Assembly: GCF_013817205.1 (NCBI RefSeq)
Contig: NZ_JACDDD010000034.1
Coordinates: 1 to 36,891 of the forward strand
Length of the DNA: 36,891 nucleotides
From: Polaromonas sp.
Lineage (GTDB): Bacteria; Pseudomonadota; Gammaproteobacteria; Burkholderiales; Burkholderiaceae_C
Reading direction: 5' to 3'
How positions within the stretch are numbered: position 1 is the first letter of the stretch; each line of letters starts with the position of its first letter. The position numbers and the translations under genes are program-made. The notes under the pieces were generated by a model. That model worked only from the letters and a program-made list of their open reading frames with translations, did not search any database and was not told the DNA's origin. Below are positions 8,447-17,165 of the stretch, piece by piece.

Positions 8447-9046
8447 ATGAAAATCGTATTGGCCTCAAACAATACCGGCAAACTCGCAGAACTGCAGGCC
8501 ATGCTGGTGCCGCTGGGCGTGACGCTGGTCAAACAGGCCGAACTCGGCATCAGCGAGGCCGAAGAGCCCTTCCGCACCTTTGTCGAAAACGCGCTGGCCA
8601 AGGCGCGCCATGCCTCGCTGGCCAGCGGCCTGCCAGCGCTGGCCGACGACGCCGGCCTGTGTGTTGATGCCTTTGGCGGCCTGCCCGGCGTGGACACGGC
8701 TTTTTACGCCACCCAGTTCGGTTATGCCAAAAGCGATGGCAACAATGTGCGCGCACTGCTCGAGCAAATGGCGGGCATCACGGCCCGGCGCGCGGCCATG
8801 GTCAGCACGTTGGTAGCGGTGCGGTCTGCCGACGATCCGGAGCCGCTGATTGCAGTCGGCCGCGTGAGTGGCGAGATCGCCACCGAACGGCGCGGCAGCA
8901 ACGGTTTCGGTTTTGACCCGGTGATCTTCCTCCCGTCCTTTGGCAAGACTTTTGCCGAACTGCCGGTTGAGGTGAAAAACGCCAACAGCCACCGCGGCAT
9001 GGCGGCGCGCCAGATGATGGACCTGATGCGCGAGCGCTGGTTATGA
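8447..9046 (+). CDS. rdgB: XTP/dITP diphosphatase (HAM1/RdgB family)
   Basis: 199 residues. It hydrolyses non-canonical purine triphosphates (dITP, XTP) to monophosphates and so keeps them out of DNA. The N-terminal ASNNTGKLAEL motif binds the triphosphate; FVENALAKARHAS, ADDAGLCVDAFGGLPGV, GSNGFGFDPVIFLP and the closing NSHRGMA block are all intact. ATG 8447 is chosen over TTG 8441 because KIVLASNN is the family start. It sits between rph and hemW on the same strand. Confidence 0.95.
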   Translation: MKIVLASNNTGKLAELQAMLVPLGVTLVKQAELGISEAEEPFRTFVENALAKARHASLASGLPALADDAGLCVDAFGGLPGVDTAFYATQFGYAKSDGNNVRALLEQMAGITARRAAMVSTLVAVRSADDPEPLIAVGRVSGEIATERRGSNGFGFDPVIFLPSFGKTFAELPVEVKNANSHRGMAARQMMDLMRERWL

Positions 9047-9062
9047 GCCGCATTTATCGGCT

Positions 9063-10298
9063 ATGAGCTTCCCGATACCCGTCGTCAGCGCAGTGCCCCC
9101 GGCAGAAACCGGCGGTTCGCTCAAGGACGTTCAGCACTACATGCGCGGCGGCACCTTGCAGCTGGCCGCCTTGCCGCCACTGTCGCTGTATGTGCACCTG
9201 CCCTGGTGTCTGAAAAAGTGCCCGTACTGCGACTTCAATTCCCATGAAAACCGTGGAGACCTCCCCGAGCAGCGTTACCTGAACGCGCTGATGGCCGACC
9301 TTGAAGCCTCGCTGCCGTTGATCTGGGGCCGCACGGTGCACAGCATCTTCATAGGCGGCGGCACGCCCAGCCTGTTTTCACCGCAGTCCATTGACCGGCT
9401 GATCGGCGACATTCGCGCGCGACTGCGGCTGGAGCCCGATTGCGAAATCACGCTGGAGGCCAATCCCGGGACCTTCGAAAAAGACCGCTTCAAGGCTTTT
9501 CGCAGCGCCGGTGTGACGCGCCTGTCCGTCGGGGTGCAGAGCTTTGACGATGCGCATCTGACGGCGCTGGGCCGTGTGCACGACCGCGCGCAGGCCATCG
9601 CTGCGGTCGAGGAGGCTGCGCAGGCTTTCGACACCTTCAATCTTGACATCATGTACGCCTTGCCCGGCCAGACGCTGACCGGCCTGGAGCTGGACATGCA
9701 GCAGGCGCTGGCCTTTGCCCCGCCGCACATTTCGATCTACCACCTGACGGTCGAGCCCAACACCTTCTTTGCCAAACACCCGCCCGTGTTGCCCGAAGAG
9801 GATGACGCCTACGTCATGCTGGACCGTATCACCGAGATGACGGCAGCCGCAGGCATGGACCGGTATGAAATCTCGGCCTATGCGCGGCCTGGCCACCGCT
9901 GCGTGCACAACCTCAACTACTGGCAATTCGGCGACTACCTCGGCATAGGGGCGGGTGCACACAGCAAGCTGAGTTTTGCGCACCGGGTGGTGCGTCAGGT
10001 TCGTTTTCGTGATCCCAGCTTGTATATGGACAAGGCGCTGGCCGGCACGCCGCTGGCGCAGGACAGCGAAGTGGCCCGCGCCGGTTTGCCTTTTGAGTTC
10101 ATGCTCAACGCCCTGCGTTTGCGCGAAGGCTTCAGGCTGCAGGATTTCAGCGAGAAAACCGGCTTGCCGTTGACTGCCATCCAGGCCGGCCTGGACGAAG
10201 CGGAGCGTATGGGCCTGATCACGCGCGACTTTGTGCAGGTGAGGCCGACCGCACGTGGCTTCGATTTTTTGAACGACCTGCAAGCGCTGTTCCTCTAG
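9063..10298 (+). CDS. hemW: Radical SAM heme chaperone HemW
   Basis: 411 residues. HemW proteins are radical-SAM relatives of HemN that bind and deliver heme. The Fe-S motif is CLKKCPYCDF (CxxxCxxC), preceded by LSLYVHLPWC. Further HemN-family features are FIGGGTPSLFS, ITLEANPGTFE, RLSVGVQSFDD and the C-terminal HemN domain with GFRLQDFSEKTGLPL. It lacks the extra N-terminal region and fourth cysteine of true HemN, so it is called HemW rather than coproporphyrinogen oxidase. ATG 9063 follows the rdgB stop by 16 bases. An N-terminal extension of about 38 residues precedes the core. Confidence 0.93.
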   Translation: MSFPIPVVSAVPPAETGGSLKDVQHYMRGGTLQLAALPPLSLYVHLPWCLKKCPYCDFNSHENRGDLPEQRYLNALMADLEASLPLIWGRTVHSIFIGGGTPSLFSPQSIDRLIGDIRARLRLEPDCEITLEANPGTFEKDRFKAFRSAGVTRLSVGVQSFDDAHLTALGRVHDRAQAIAAVEEAAQAFDTFNLDIMYALPGQTLTGLELDMQQALAFAPPHISIYHLTVEPNTFFAKHPPVLPEEDDAYVMLDRITEMTAAAGMDRYEISAYARPGHRCVHNLNYWQFGDYLGIGAGAHSKLSFAHRVVRQVRFRDPSLYMDKALAGTPLAQDSEVARAGLPFEFMLNALRLREGFRLQDFSEKTGLPLTAIQAGLDEAERMGLITRDFVQVRPTARGFDFLNDLQALFL

Positions 10299-10606
10299 CC
10301 CGAACAAGCCCCGGTCGTCGGACGGCCGCCCGCCAGAGTTATCTACATCTACATTGGGGCGCCGCCCCCAGGTTCGCAGTTACACAGGCTGACGTGATCT
10401 CAGCCGTTTCCCGAGGGCCTGAGAGTGTTGTTTTTTTGGCTAAATGACAGAGTTTGTAGGCATTTTCCTACAACGCTATTTTCATAAATCGATCAAATTA
10501 GCACTTGATTTCACTCTTGGATTGCCCCGGTTTGTTTCAACGACGGGCACCACCAGAAATCGGTGGCTCTTTTTACAACCTGTCTCAATCTTTAGGAAGA
10601 CACATC
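10299..10606 (+). promoter_or_regulatory. Upstream region of the outer-membrane protein gene, with an inverted repeat
   Basis: A 308-base gene-free stretch. From about 10430 it becomes AT-rich, as expected of a promoter. It contains the perfect inverted repeat TTGTAGG-N6-CCTACAA at 10454-10473. A second stem, CCACC-N7-GGTGG, lies near 10550-10566, followed by CTCTTTTT at 10567-10574; this could fold in the mRNA leader. A ribosome site AGGAAG at 10594-10599 precedes the ATG at 10607. I cannot assign a -35/-10 pair with confidence. Confidence 0.4.
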
Positions 10607-11449
10607 ATGACTGCTACGACATTTCCTGCAACCAAGCGTCGGCTAAGCCTCGTCGCACTGGCTGTACTGGGAGCTGTTTCGAGTTCCGGTGCAATGGCTC
10701 AATCCATGTATGAGCTGAATGGCCCGTACATTGGCGGAAACATCGGGCGCACCAAAGCCGACTTTGACAACGGCACGATCAACCGCACGCTGGCTGCGCA
10801 GGGCCTCGGGATCACGTCCATCAGCGAAGACGACAGGGACACCGGATACAAGCTCTTTGGCGGCTACCAGTTCAACCGCAATTTTGCGGTGGAAGGCGGA
10901 TTCTTTGATTTGGGTAAATCCAGCTACCGTTTCAATACCTTACCTCTTGGCAGCTTCAGTGGTGAGACTCGTGTTCGAGGCCTGAACCTTGACTTGGTAG
11001 GCATCTTGCCTGTGTCGGACCGCTTCTCCGTCTTTGGACGAGTGGGTGCCGCCTATGCGCAAAGCCGGGCCAACTTCGCCAGCACTGGCGCCGTAGCTGC
11101 GAACAGATCCGACACGCGCAACAACGACACCCACGTCAAAGTGGGTCTGGGCATGCAATACGCCCTGACCGAGGCGCTTTCCTTGCGGGCAGAACTCGAG
11201 CGCTATCGCATCAATGATCCTGTCAGGAACCGCGGCCACATCGATATGGCATCGCTGGGCCTGGTTTACCGTTTTGGTCCTAAAACCCCGCCTCCTGTCG
11301 CCTACGTGCCGGTTGCCAGCCCACCACCACCGCCGCCCGCGCCGGTCTACGTGGCACCACCGCCTCCGCCTCCAGTCGTAGTGGCACCACCGCCTCCGCC
11401 GCCTGCCTACGAGCCACCAGCTCGTCCAGCCAGACAAGGCCGCAACTAA
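10607..11449 (+). CDS. OmpA-like outer-membrane beta-barrel protein with proline-rich tail
   Basis: 280 residues. A signal peptide (KRRLSLVALAVLGAVSSSGA, cleavage near AMA-QS) is followed by an eight-strand OmpA-type barrel of about 190 residues with alternating patterns such as GPYIGGNIGR, YKLFGGYQFNRNFAVEGGFF and FSVFGRVGAAYAQS, ending GLVYRFGPK. The last 50 residues are almost entirely Pro/Ala/Val (repeated PPPPPP blocks). In related proteins such a linker leads into a peptidoglycan-binding OmpA domain; here the protein stops instead, and a terminator follows directly. So it is a free barrel with a flexible periplasmic tail. ATG 10607 is chosen over upstream starts because of the ribosome site and signal peptide. 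Confidence 0.85.
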   Translation: MTATTFPATKRRLSLVALAVLGAVSSSGAMAQSMYELNGPYIGGNIGRTKADFDNGTINRTLAAQGLGITSISEDDRDTGYKLFGGYQFNRNFAVEGGFFDLGKSSYRFNTLPLGSFSGETRVRGLNLDLVGILPVSDRFSVFGRVGAAYAQSRANFASTGAVAANRSDTRNNDTHVKVGLGMQYALTEALSLRAELERYRINDPVRNRGHIDMASLGLVYRFGPKTPPPVAYVPVASPPPPPPAPVYVAPPPPPPVVVAPPPPPPAYEPPARPARQGRN

Positions 11450-11473
11450 CCCGGGGTTGCAAGACCCTAAGTG

Positions 11474-11509
11474 ATGGCGCGGAGGTGAGAACCTCCGCGC
11501 CATATTTTT
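11474..11509 (+). terminator. Strong Rho-independent terminator
   Basis: A perfect 13-bp stem (11474-11486 with 11491-11503) closed by a GAGA tetraloop and followed by ATTTTT. It lies 24 bases after the stop of the outer-membrane protein gene and ends that single-gene transcript. Confidence 0.92.
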
Positions 11510-11677
11510 GTCTGGGTTTAGTGCGAAGCGGTTAAGGCAAGTGGTCGGTTTGGACGGTCGTTCACCAGCGAGTCTCAACATAAAACAGCCAATGCCCCCG
11601 GAAGTGCGAAGGGCAAGCCGACGCAACAGCACCGCTTGCCCCACATTGAGATGTAGTATCTTGCGCATAGGAATACC

Positions 11678-12532
11678 ATGATGCGACGCTATTCAGCCAT
11701 ACAGCAAATCCTTTTTTTGGCGGGTTGCACACGCCGAGCTGCCACGCTTGTGACGCAAGGCGTTTTCCTTGGTGCGGTTGCGGTCAGTGCGTTGATGCTG
11801 CCAGCCGCAGCGGCGCAGAACATGCCTTCCGTGATCACTCCGGATTCTGGCGCCGGCTCGCGGGACAATGCGAGCGCCTTGACACCTGCCGGATCCGTCA
11901 TAGCGGCACCGGCGATCAGACTGGCCAGCTTCGGGCAGGAAGTGCCTTCTGTGGAATCACAGAAGTTTGCAGACTGGGTGGTGCACTCGGCTGACAACGG
12001 CAAGTTGCCCTTCATGATCATCGACAAGGTCAATGCCCGGGTGTTCGTGTTCGATGCCCAGGGGCAGCTTCGCGGTGCCGCAGCTGCGCTGTTGGGACTG
12101 GCAGTGGGTGACGTCGCCGTTCCGGGTCTCGGTACGCGCAAGCTGTCCAGCATTCGCCCCGAAGAGCGCGTCACGCAAGCCGGTCGTTTCGTCGCATCGC
12201 TGGATCGCGATATCCACGGCGAGGAACTCCTCTGGGTCGACTACGACAGCGCCCTTTCGCTGCACCGGGTCGTGAAAGGGCAGCCCAAAGACCGCCGCGC
12301 AGAGCGCCTCGCCTCACCGAGTCCACTGGACAACCGCATTTCCTTTGGCTGCATCAATGTGCCGGTGCACTTCTATGAAAAAGTAGTGAGCCCGTCATTT
12401 ACCGGGACAAACGGCATCGTCTATATATTGCCGGAAACCCGCTCAGCGCGTGAAGTTTTCGGCTCCTACGATGTTCAGGATCCTTCTCGCAGTCAAGCCT
12501 CAGGCCCGTCAGGCGAAGCCAGAGCCAGATAG
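11678..12532 (+). CDS. Exported L,D-transpeptidase (YkuD)-like protein
   Basis: 284 residues with an N-terminal hydrophobic stretch (VFLGAVAVSALMLPAAAAQN, about residues 28-47) that acts as signal peptide or anchor. The C-terminal half resembles a YkuD catalytic domain, which cross-links peptidoglycan peptides or attaches proteins to them: FMIIDKVNARVFVFDAQGQL, then a His in SLHRVVKG and the catalytic-cysteine block NRISFGCINVP. The usual motif is SHGCxN; here the His is Phe (SFGC), while the Cys and the upstream His remain. The spacing between that His and the motif is about 25 residues, longer than the usual 14-17. This may be a divergent subfamily. The gene has no close partner; tRNA-Ser lies beyond it on the other strand. 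Confidence 0.75.
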   Translation: MMRRYSAIQQILFLAGCTRRAATLVTQGVFLGAVAVSALMLPAAAAQNMPSVITPDSGAGSRDNASALTPAGSVIAAPAIRLASFGQEVPSVESQKFADWVVHSADNGKLPFMIIDKVNARVFVFDAQGQLRGAAAALLGLAVGDVAVPGLGTRKLSSIRPEERVTQAGRFVASLDRDIHGEELLWVDYDSALSLHRVVKGQPKDRRAERLASPSPLDNRISFGCINVPVHFYEKVVSPSFTGTNGIVYILPETRSAREVFGSYDVQDPSRSQASGPSGEARAR

Positions 12533-12648
12533 CCATCTCTGCCGAAACGGGGCTGCGGGCGGTCTGACTCTGACCGCATAGGCCCTCAGGGTTTGCGTTT
12601 GGACTCATCAAACATTCCTGCCTGCGAAGCCGCTAACCAGCAAAAAAA

Positions 12649-12676
12649 GCCACCGAGAGCAAGAGCTGTCGGTGGT
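12649..12676 (-). terminator. Terminator after tRNA-Ser
   Basis: On the minus strand a stem ACCACCGA / TCGGTGGC (8 bp, one G-T end pair) is followed by TTTTTTT (plus-strand A run at 12642-12648). It starts 10 bases past the CCA end of tRNA-Ser. Confidence 0.8.
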
Positions 12677-12686
12677 TGATGTTTTT

Positions 12687-12774
12687 TGGCGGAAGCGGTG
12701 AGATTCGAACTCACGGATAGTTTCCCATCGCCGGTTTTCAAGACCGGTGCAATCGACCACTCTGCCACGCTTCC
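12687..12774 (-). tRNA. serT: tRNA-Ser(TGA)
   Basis: An 88-base class II tRNA. The acceptor strands are GGAAGCG and CGCTTCC, with discriminator G and encoded CCA at 12687-12689. The anticodon arm is CCGGT-CTTGAAA-ACCGG, giving anticodon TGA, which reads UCA and other UCN codons. The long variable arm (CGATGGGAAACTATCCG region) is typical of serine tRNAs, and the T-loop is TTCGAAT. A TAAAAT box about 10-15 bases upstream (12785-12790) could be its -10 element; no clear -35 is seen. Confidence 0.97.
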
Positions 12775-12831
12775 AGATGTTCTATTTTACCTGCGAGCAC
12801 CGCGTGCTTTCGGAAGTGCCAAAAAATGTAT

Positions 12832-13488
12832 TCATGTACTTCGCAGCATCCCCTTGCATTCTATAAACGCCACCACCTCCGCCAAGCCCGTGTTGGTCTT
12901 CAGGTTGGTCATGACAAAGGGCTTGAGGCCCTTGGCCGTCGTGCGCATCCGTATGGTGTCGGCTTCCATCACGGCCAGGTCGGCACCGACGTGGGGGGCG
13001 AGGTCGGTCTTGTTGATCACGAATAGGTCACTTTTGGTGATGCCGGGGCCGCCTTTGCGCGGGATTTTTTCACCGGCGGCGACGTCGATCACGTAAATGG
13101 TCAGGTCGCTGAGTTCGGGGCTGAAGGTGGCTGCCAGGTTGTCCCCGCCGGATTCAATGAACACCACGTCGGCGTCCGGAAAGTCCACCAGCATGCGGTC
13201 AATTGCTTCCAGGTTGATGGACGCGTCTTCGCGGATGGCGGTATGTGGACAGCCGCCGGTTTCCACACCCATGATGCGCTCCGCGTCGAGCGCTCCGCTG
13301 ACGGTCAGGATCCGCTGGTCTTCCTTGGTGTAGATGTCGTTGGTGATGGCCACCAGGTCGTAATTGGCTTTCATGGCCTTGCACAACATTTCGAGCAGGG
13401 TGGTCTTGCCGGAGCCAACTGGCCCGCCTATGCCGACGCGCAGCGGGGGAAGTTTTTTGGTGCGGTTCGCGATGTGGTGAAGCGTCAT
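12832..13488 (-). CDS. ureG: Urease accessory GTPase UreG
   Basis: 218 residues. UreG is the SIMIBI GTPase that carries nickel and, with UreF and UreD, drives GTP-dependent nickel insertion into urease. The P-loop is [15 protein letters not shown], followed by [24 protein letters not shown] (with the Cys-Pro-His nickel site), [17 protein letters not shown] and [12 protein letters not shown]. It overlaps ureF by ATGA at 13485-13488, so translation is coupled. It is the last gene of the cluster; tRNA-Ser follows on the same strand. Confidence 0.96.
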   Translation of the reverse strand: MTLHHIANRTKKLPPLRVGIGGPVGSGKTTLLEMLCKAMKANYDLVAITNDIYTKEDQRILTVSGALDAERIMGVETGGCPHTAIREDASINLEAIDRMLVDFPDADVVFIESGGDNLAATFSPELSDLTIYVIDVAAGEKIPRKGGPGITKSDLFVINKTDLAPHVGADLAVMEADTIRMRTTAKGLKPFVMTNLKTNTGLAEVVAFIECKGMLRST

Positions 13489-14183
13489 GATCTGAACAGT
13501 CGGGAGTATTGCGTTTCGTGTTGCGATGAAAGAATCGCCAGCATGGGCGAAAAGGCCTGACGTTCATGGTCCTCAAGCGCCATCGCCGTACCGATGGCCG
13601 TCGGGATTTCTGCAGCCAGCCGCGCCAGTATGCGCTGGCCGGCGCTCTGACCCAGCGGCACGGATTTGAGCGCAGCCTGCACCATGTTTTCAGCCCAGCC
13701 GAAGGCGTAGGCGGTCAGGCAATCAGGCACACCGGCGTCAAGCGGCGAGGCGGCGAGTGCAAAGACAACAGGGTAGGTGGGGGGCAAAGCCGCACAGACT
13801 TGCAGGTGTGCGTCGCTGATGCTCTGGTGATTGCGCAGCCACTCGAGCAGGGAGCGGCCCATCTGCTCGGCCTGCAGGCGCAGCTCGCTGGTCTCGCGGG
13901 TCTGCAGCACCCAGTCATTGAGTGCCTTCACCTTGTCGAGCTGCTTGTTGCGCCAGGCCGGAACGGCCTGCGCGATCACCGCCAGGTCGCCGCGCGCCAG
14001 GCTCAGGTGCAGCTGGTCGCTGAGCCAGTCGGCCGCTATGCTTTCTGTAGCTACTCCCGCCCGGTCCACGCCGGCTTCCAGCCCTTCGGAGTAAGAAAAA
14101 CCACCGACCGGCAGGGCCGGAGAGGCCAGCCATATCAGTTGCAGCAGGCTGGCGGCAGGCAGGGACTGGGCTGTCGCGCTCAA
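13485..14183 (-). CDS. ureF: Urease accessory protein UreF
   Basis: 232 residues. UreF is the helical scaffold that binds apo-urease and UreD and recruits UreG. Family features are the N-terminal [20 protein letters not shown] motif and the C-terminal half with [22 protein letters not shown]. The start overlaps the ureE stop (ATGA at 14180-14183) and the end overlaps the ureG start. A segment near 14034-14066 (encoding [10 protein letters not shown]) resembles the dispersed ATAGCT repeat in inverted orientation, although the protein remains in frame. Confidence 0.95.
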   Translation of the reverse strand: MSATAQSLPAASLLQLIWLASPALPVGGFSYSEGLEAGVDRAGVATESIAADWLSDQLHLSLARGDLAVIAQAVPAWRNKQLDKVKALNDWVLQTRETSELRLQAEQMGRSLLEWLRNHQSISDAHLQVCAALPPTYPVVFALAASPLDAGVPDCLTAYAFGWAENMVQAALKSVPLGQSAGQRILARLAAEIPTAIGTAMALEDHERQAFSPMLAILSSQHETQYSRLFRS

Positions 14184-14812
14184 TGGCTGTTCGGCTTGTG
14201 CGGGTGGATCTGGATCGCCACCGGCCGCGCCTCATGCGTGTGCGCATGATCGTGATCGTGGCCATGTTCGCAGTCGGATCCGTGGACATGCGGTGCGACT
14301 GCGGCCACAGGTGTGTCTGTGTGGCCATGTGCGCCCACTTGTGCATGACTGTGGCCGCCGGCGCTGTACGCACCACCTTCGGGCTCGAAGGACTCGCTGA
14401 CCTCGTTGACGATCAGGTGCATGGCGCGCAGCATCTCGGCCAGCACATGGTCGGGCTCAATCTTCAGATGATCGGGCTTGAGTTCAATGGGCACATGCCG
14501 GTTGCCGAGGTGGTAGGCAGCTCGGGTCAGGTCGAAGGAGCTGCCGTGGGAGGTGCAAGCGGTGATGCGCAGCACGGTTTGCGGCGCGGCAATCACCCGG
14601 ACCATGGAACCGTCTTCGGCAATCAGCACATCACCACCGCGCACCAGCGTGCCGCGCGGCAGAAAGATGCCGAGCTGGCGGTCCTGCGAGTCGGTGGCCT
14701 CGAAGCGGCTTTTCTGGCGGATGTCCCAGTCGAGCTCGACGCTGGCGGCGCGTTTGAGCAGCACGGGCGCCAGTCCAGCGCCTTGGGAAATGCATTTGGA
14801 GACTTGAAGCAT
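14180..14812 (-). CDS. ureE: Urease accessory nickel metallochaperone UreE
   Basis: 210 residues. UreE is a dimeric nickel chaperone that passes Ni to UreG. The N-terminal peptide-binding domain covers about residues 1-75 and the metal domain about 76-150 ([20 protein letters not shown] contains the conserved interface His). A C-terminal tail of about 60 residues carries 15 histidines (for example [12 protein letters not shown]), suited to nickel binding or storage, as in Klebsiella UreE. It starts 56 bases after the acetyltransferase gene. Within the cluster it is the only accessory protein with obvious metal storage capacity. Confidence 0.95.
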   Translation of the reverse strand: MLQVSKCISQGAGLAPVLLKRAASVELDWDIRQKSRFEATDSQDRQLGIFLPRGTLVRGGDVLIAEDGSMVRVIAAPQTVLRITACTSHGSSFDLTRAAYHLGNRHVPIELKPDHLKIEPDHVLAEMLRAMHLIVNEVSESFEPEGGAYSAGGHSHAQVGAHGHTDTPVAAVAPHVHGSDCEHGHDHDHAHTHEARPVAIQIHPHKPNSH

Positions 14813-14868
14813 AAAAATTCTGGTGCTCAGGTGATCCGTGTATTGTTGCGCAGGGCCATAAGCATCCC

Positions 14869-15327
14869 TCAGGAAAGGGTTTTGGTCATGAACAAACTGT
14901 AGGGGTCGAGCGCATAGTCAGCAAAGGGGCCGCACGCCACAAAGCCTTCACTTCGATACAGCTTTTGTGCCGCAGCAAATGGAGCGTGCGAACCGGTTTC
15001 TAGGCTGATCTCTCGAATGCCTTTGGCACGCGCAATTACCTCGATGTGATGTAGCAGCGCGCGAGCCACGCCCTTGCGCATGTGGCCGGCTGCAGTGCGC
15101 ATCGACTTGAGTTCTGCATGCGTTGGCGTCAGTTGCTTGAGCGCCCCGCAACCCATTAATTCATCCCCTTCACAGGCTGTCCAGAACGTGATGGACGGAT
15201 GTCGCAATGCCTCAAGGTCGAGCGCATGAACGCTCTCGGGCGGGGAGTGTTTGTGCATCTCATCCAGGTGCAATTGCAGCAATGCCGCAATTGCCGCCCC
15301 GCGCAGGTCATCAATCCGGATTTCCAT
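14869..15327 (-). CDS. GNAT-family N-acetyltransferase in the urease cluster
   Basis: 152 residues with the acetyl-CoA binding motif HMRKGVARALLHHIEVIARA (R-x2-G-x-A form) at about 80-100, a preceding strand ELKSMRTAAG, and motif B IREISLETGSHAPFAAAQKL followed by YRSEGF. The fold is that of small-molecule or protein N-acetyltransferases; the substrate cannot be read from sequence. It lies 7 bases after ureC and upstream of ureE on the same strand, so it is almost surely co-transcribed with urease genes, although it is not a known maturation factor. Confidence 0.88.
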   Translation of the reverse strand: MEIRIDDLRGAAIAALLQLHLDEMHKHSPPESVHALDLEALRHPSITFWTACEGDELMGCGALKQLTPTHAELKSMRTAAGHMRKGVARALLHHIEVIARAKGIREISLETGSHAPFAAAQKLYRSEGFVACGPFADYALDPYSLFMTKTLS

Positions 15328-15334
15328 ACACGGT

Positions 15335-17080
15335 TCAGAAAAGAAAGTAGCGCTGCGTCATCGGCAGGCTGGTGGCGGGCTCGCAGCTCAGCAACTCGCC
15401 ATCGGCTCGCACAGCATAGGTCTGGGCGTCAACCTCCATTTTCGGCGCATAGGCATTGTGAATCATGTGCCGCTTTTGCACGCCGCGGATGTTCTTCACG
15501 GCGGCCAGTGTTTTGGCCAGACCGAACTGCTCTTTCACGCCGGCGGCCAGTCCGGCCTGCGACACAAAGGTCAGCGAGCCCCTGGCAATCGCGCCGCCAA
15601 AGCCGCCGAACATCGGGCGGTAGTGCACTGGCTGTGGTGTCGGTATCGAGGCGTTCGGGTCGCCCATGGCCGCCATGGCGATGAAGCCACCTTTGAGGAT
15701 CAGCGCCGGCTTGATGCCGAAGAAAGCCGGTTTCCAGACCACCAGGTCGGCCCATTTGCCCACTTCAATGGAGCCGACCTCGTGCGAAATACCGTGGGCA
15801 AGCGCCGGGTTGATGGTGTATTTGCTGATGTAGCGTTTGGCGCGGAAGTTGTCGTTGCGCTCTGTGTCTTCGGGTAGCTTGCCACGCTGCACCTTCATCT
15901 TGTGCGCCGTTTGCCACGTACGGATGATGACTTCACCGACCCGACCCATGGCCTGGCTGTCGCTGCTCATCATGCTGATCGCGCCCAGGTCGTGCAACAC
16001 ATCTTCGGCGGCAATGGTTTCCTTGCGGATGCGGCTTTCGGCAAAGGCCAGGTCTTCTGCAATCGCCGGGTCCAGGTGGTGGCAGACCATCAGCATGTCC
16101 ACATGTTCGTCCAGCGTGTTGACGGTGTAGGGCATGGTCGGGTTGGTTGACGATGGCAAAAAATTCTGTTCGCCAACGACCTTGAGGATGTCCGGCGCAT
16201 GGCCACCACCCGCGCCTTCTGTATGGAAGGCGCAGAGGGTGCGGCCCTTGGTGGCGGCTATGGTGTTCTCGACGAAGCCGCTTTCGTTGAGCGTGTCGCT
16301 GTGGATGGCCACCTGCGTGTCGGTCTCGTCTGCCACGTCCAGGCAGTTGCTGATCGCGGCCGGAGTTGTGCCCCAGTCTTCGTGCAGCTTCAAGCCGATC
16401 ACACCAGCGTTGATTTGTTCATGCAACGCAGCCGGCAGGCTGGCATTGCCCTTGCCCAGGAAACCCAGGTTCATCGGGAAGGCGTCTGCGGCCTGCAACA
16501 TGCGCTCGATATTCCACGGACCCGGTGTACAGGTGGTGGCGAAAGTGCCGGTGGCCGGCCCGGTGCCGCCGCCCAGCATGGTGGTGACGCCCGAGGTCAG
16601 CGCTTCCTCGATCTGTTGCGGGCAGATGAAATGGATGTGTGAGTCGATGCCACCGGCGGTGACGATCATGCCTTCGCAGCTGATGATCTCGGTGCCGGGC
16701 CCGATGATCATGTCGATGCCGGGCTGGGTGTCGGGGTTGCCGGCCTTGCCGATGGCCGCGATGCGCCCGCCCTTCAGGCCAATGTCGGCCTTGACGATGC
16801 CCCAGTGGTCGACGATCAGCGCGTTGGTCATCACGCAGTCCACAGCACCTCCGGTGCTGTCTCCGAGTCCCGCCTTCGGCGCGTTGGTGCGCTGCGACTG
16901 CGCCATGCCGTCGCGAATCGTCTTGCCGCCGCCGAATTTCACTTCCTCCCCGTAGCTGCCGGCGCGCAGGGTGTAGTCAGCCTCGACCTCAATCAGCAGG
17001 TCGGTGTCGGACAGGCGCAGGCGATCGCCCACGGTGGGGCCGAACATTTCTGCGTAAGCGCGGCGTCCAATAGTTGCCAT
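15335..17080 (-). CDS. ureC: Urease subunit alpha
   Basis: 581 residues, the catalytic subunit that hydrolyses urea to ammonia and carbamate. The nickel ligands are in place: [14 protein letters not shown] (two His), the lysine that becomes carbamylated in [35 protein letters not shown] and the later Asp in [11 protein letters not shown]. The active-site flap is present as [20 protein letters not shown] (Cys-His-His). ATG 17080 ([20 protein letters not shown]) is the family start; an upstream open reading to 17386 lies out of frame through ureB and is not used. It is slightly longer than the usual 567-573 residues. Confidence 0.97.
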   Translation of the reverse strand: MATIGRRAYAEMFGPTVGDRLRLSDTDLLIEVEADYTLRAGSYGEEVKFGGGKTIRDGMAQSQRTNAPKAGLGDSTGGAVDCVMTNALIVDHWGIVKADIGLKGGRIAAIGKAGNPDTQPGIDMIIGPGTEIISCEGMIVTAGGIDSHIHFICPQQIEEALTSGVTTMLGGGTGPATGTFATTCTPGPWNIERMLQAADAFPMNLGFLGKGNASLPAALHEQINAGVIGLKLHEDWGTTPAAISNCLDVADETDTQVAIHSDTLNESGFVENTIAATKGRTLCAFHTEGAGGGHAPDILKVVGEQNFLPSSTNPTMPYTVNTLDEHVDMLMVCHHLDPAIAEDLAFAESRIRKETIAAEDVLHDLGAISMMSSDSQAMGRVGEVIIRTWQTAHKMKVQRGKLPEDTERNDNFRAKRYISKYTINPALAHGISHEVGSIEVGKWADLVVWKPAFFGIKPALILKGGFIAMAAMGDPNASIPTPQPVHYRPMFGGFGGAIARGSLTFVSQAGLAAGVKEQFGLAKTLAAVKNIRGVQKRHMIHNAYAPKMEVDAQTYAVRADGELLSCEPATSLPMTQRYFLF

Positions 17081-17090
17081 TACCGGACTC

Positions 17091-17140
17091 CCGTAGGGCC
17101 GCCCCAAGGGAGGCCAGCGCCCCCGCGGGGGGCAGTGATT
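17091..17140 (-). repeat. GC-rich palindromic intergenic repeat between ureB and ureC
   Basis: On the minus strand the spacer reads CACTGCCCCCCGCGGGGGCG followed by CTGGCCTCCCTTGGGGCGGCC. It contains the palindrome CCCCCGCGGGGG. A related GC-rich block occurs at 22600-22740. I recognise this as a dispersed intergenic repeat type of Comamonadaceae; copy number must be checked genome-wide. It could fold in the mRNA between ureB and ureC. Confidence 0.5.
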
Positions 17141-17165
17141 ACACGAAGTGATGAACGTGGGGGCA

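Noticed and set aside
11270-11450. CCACCGCCTCCG repeats as a tandem-repeat or CRISPR-like array
   Set aside because: They are codons for a proline-rich tail, without fixed spacers; I saw no CRISPR array in the window.
10940-11668. Minus-strand open frame opposite the barrel gene
   Set aside because: It is rich in Arg and Trp because it is the complement of the proline codons, and it crosses the terminator.
12586-12768. Open frame on the minus strand over tRNA-Ser
   Set aside because: It is formed by the tRNA and its terminator; the tRNA structure explains the sequence.
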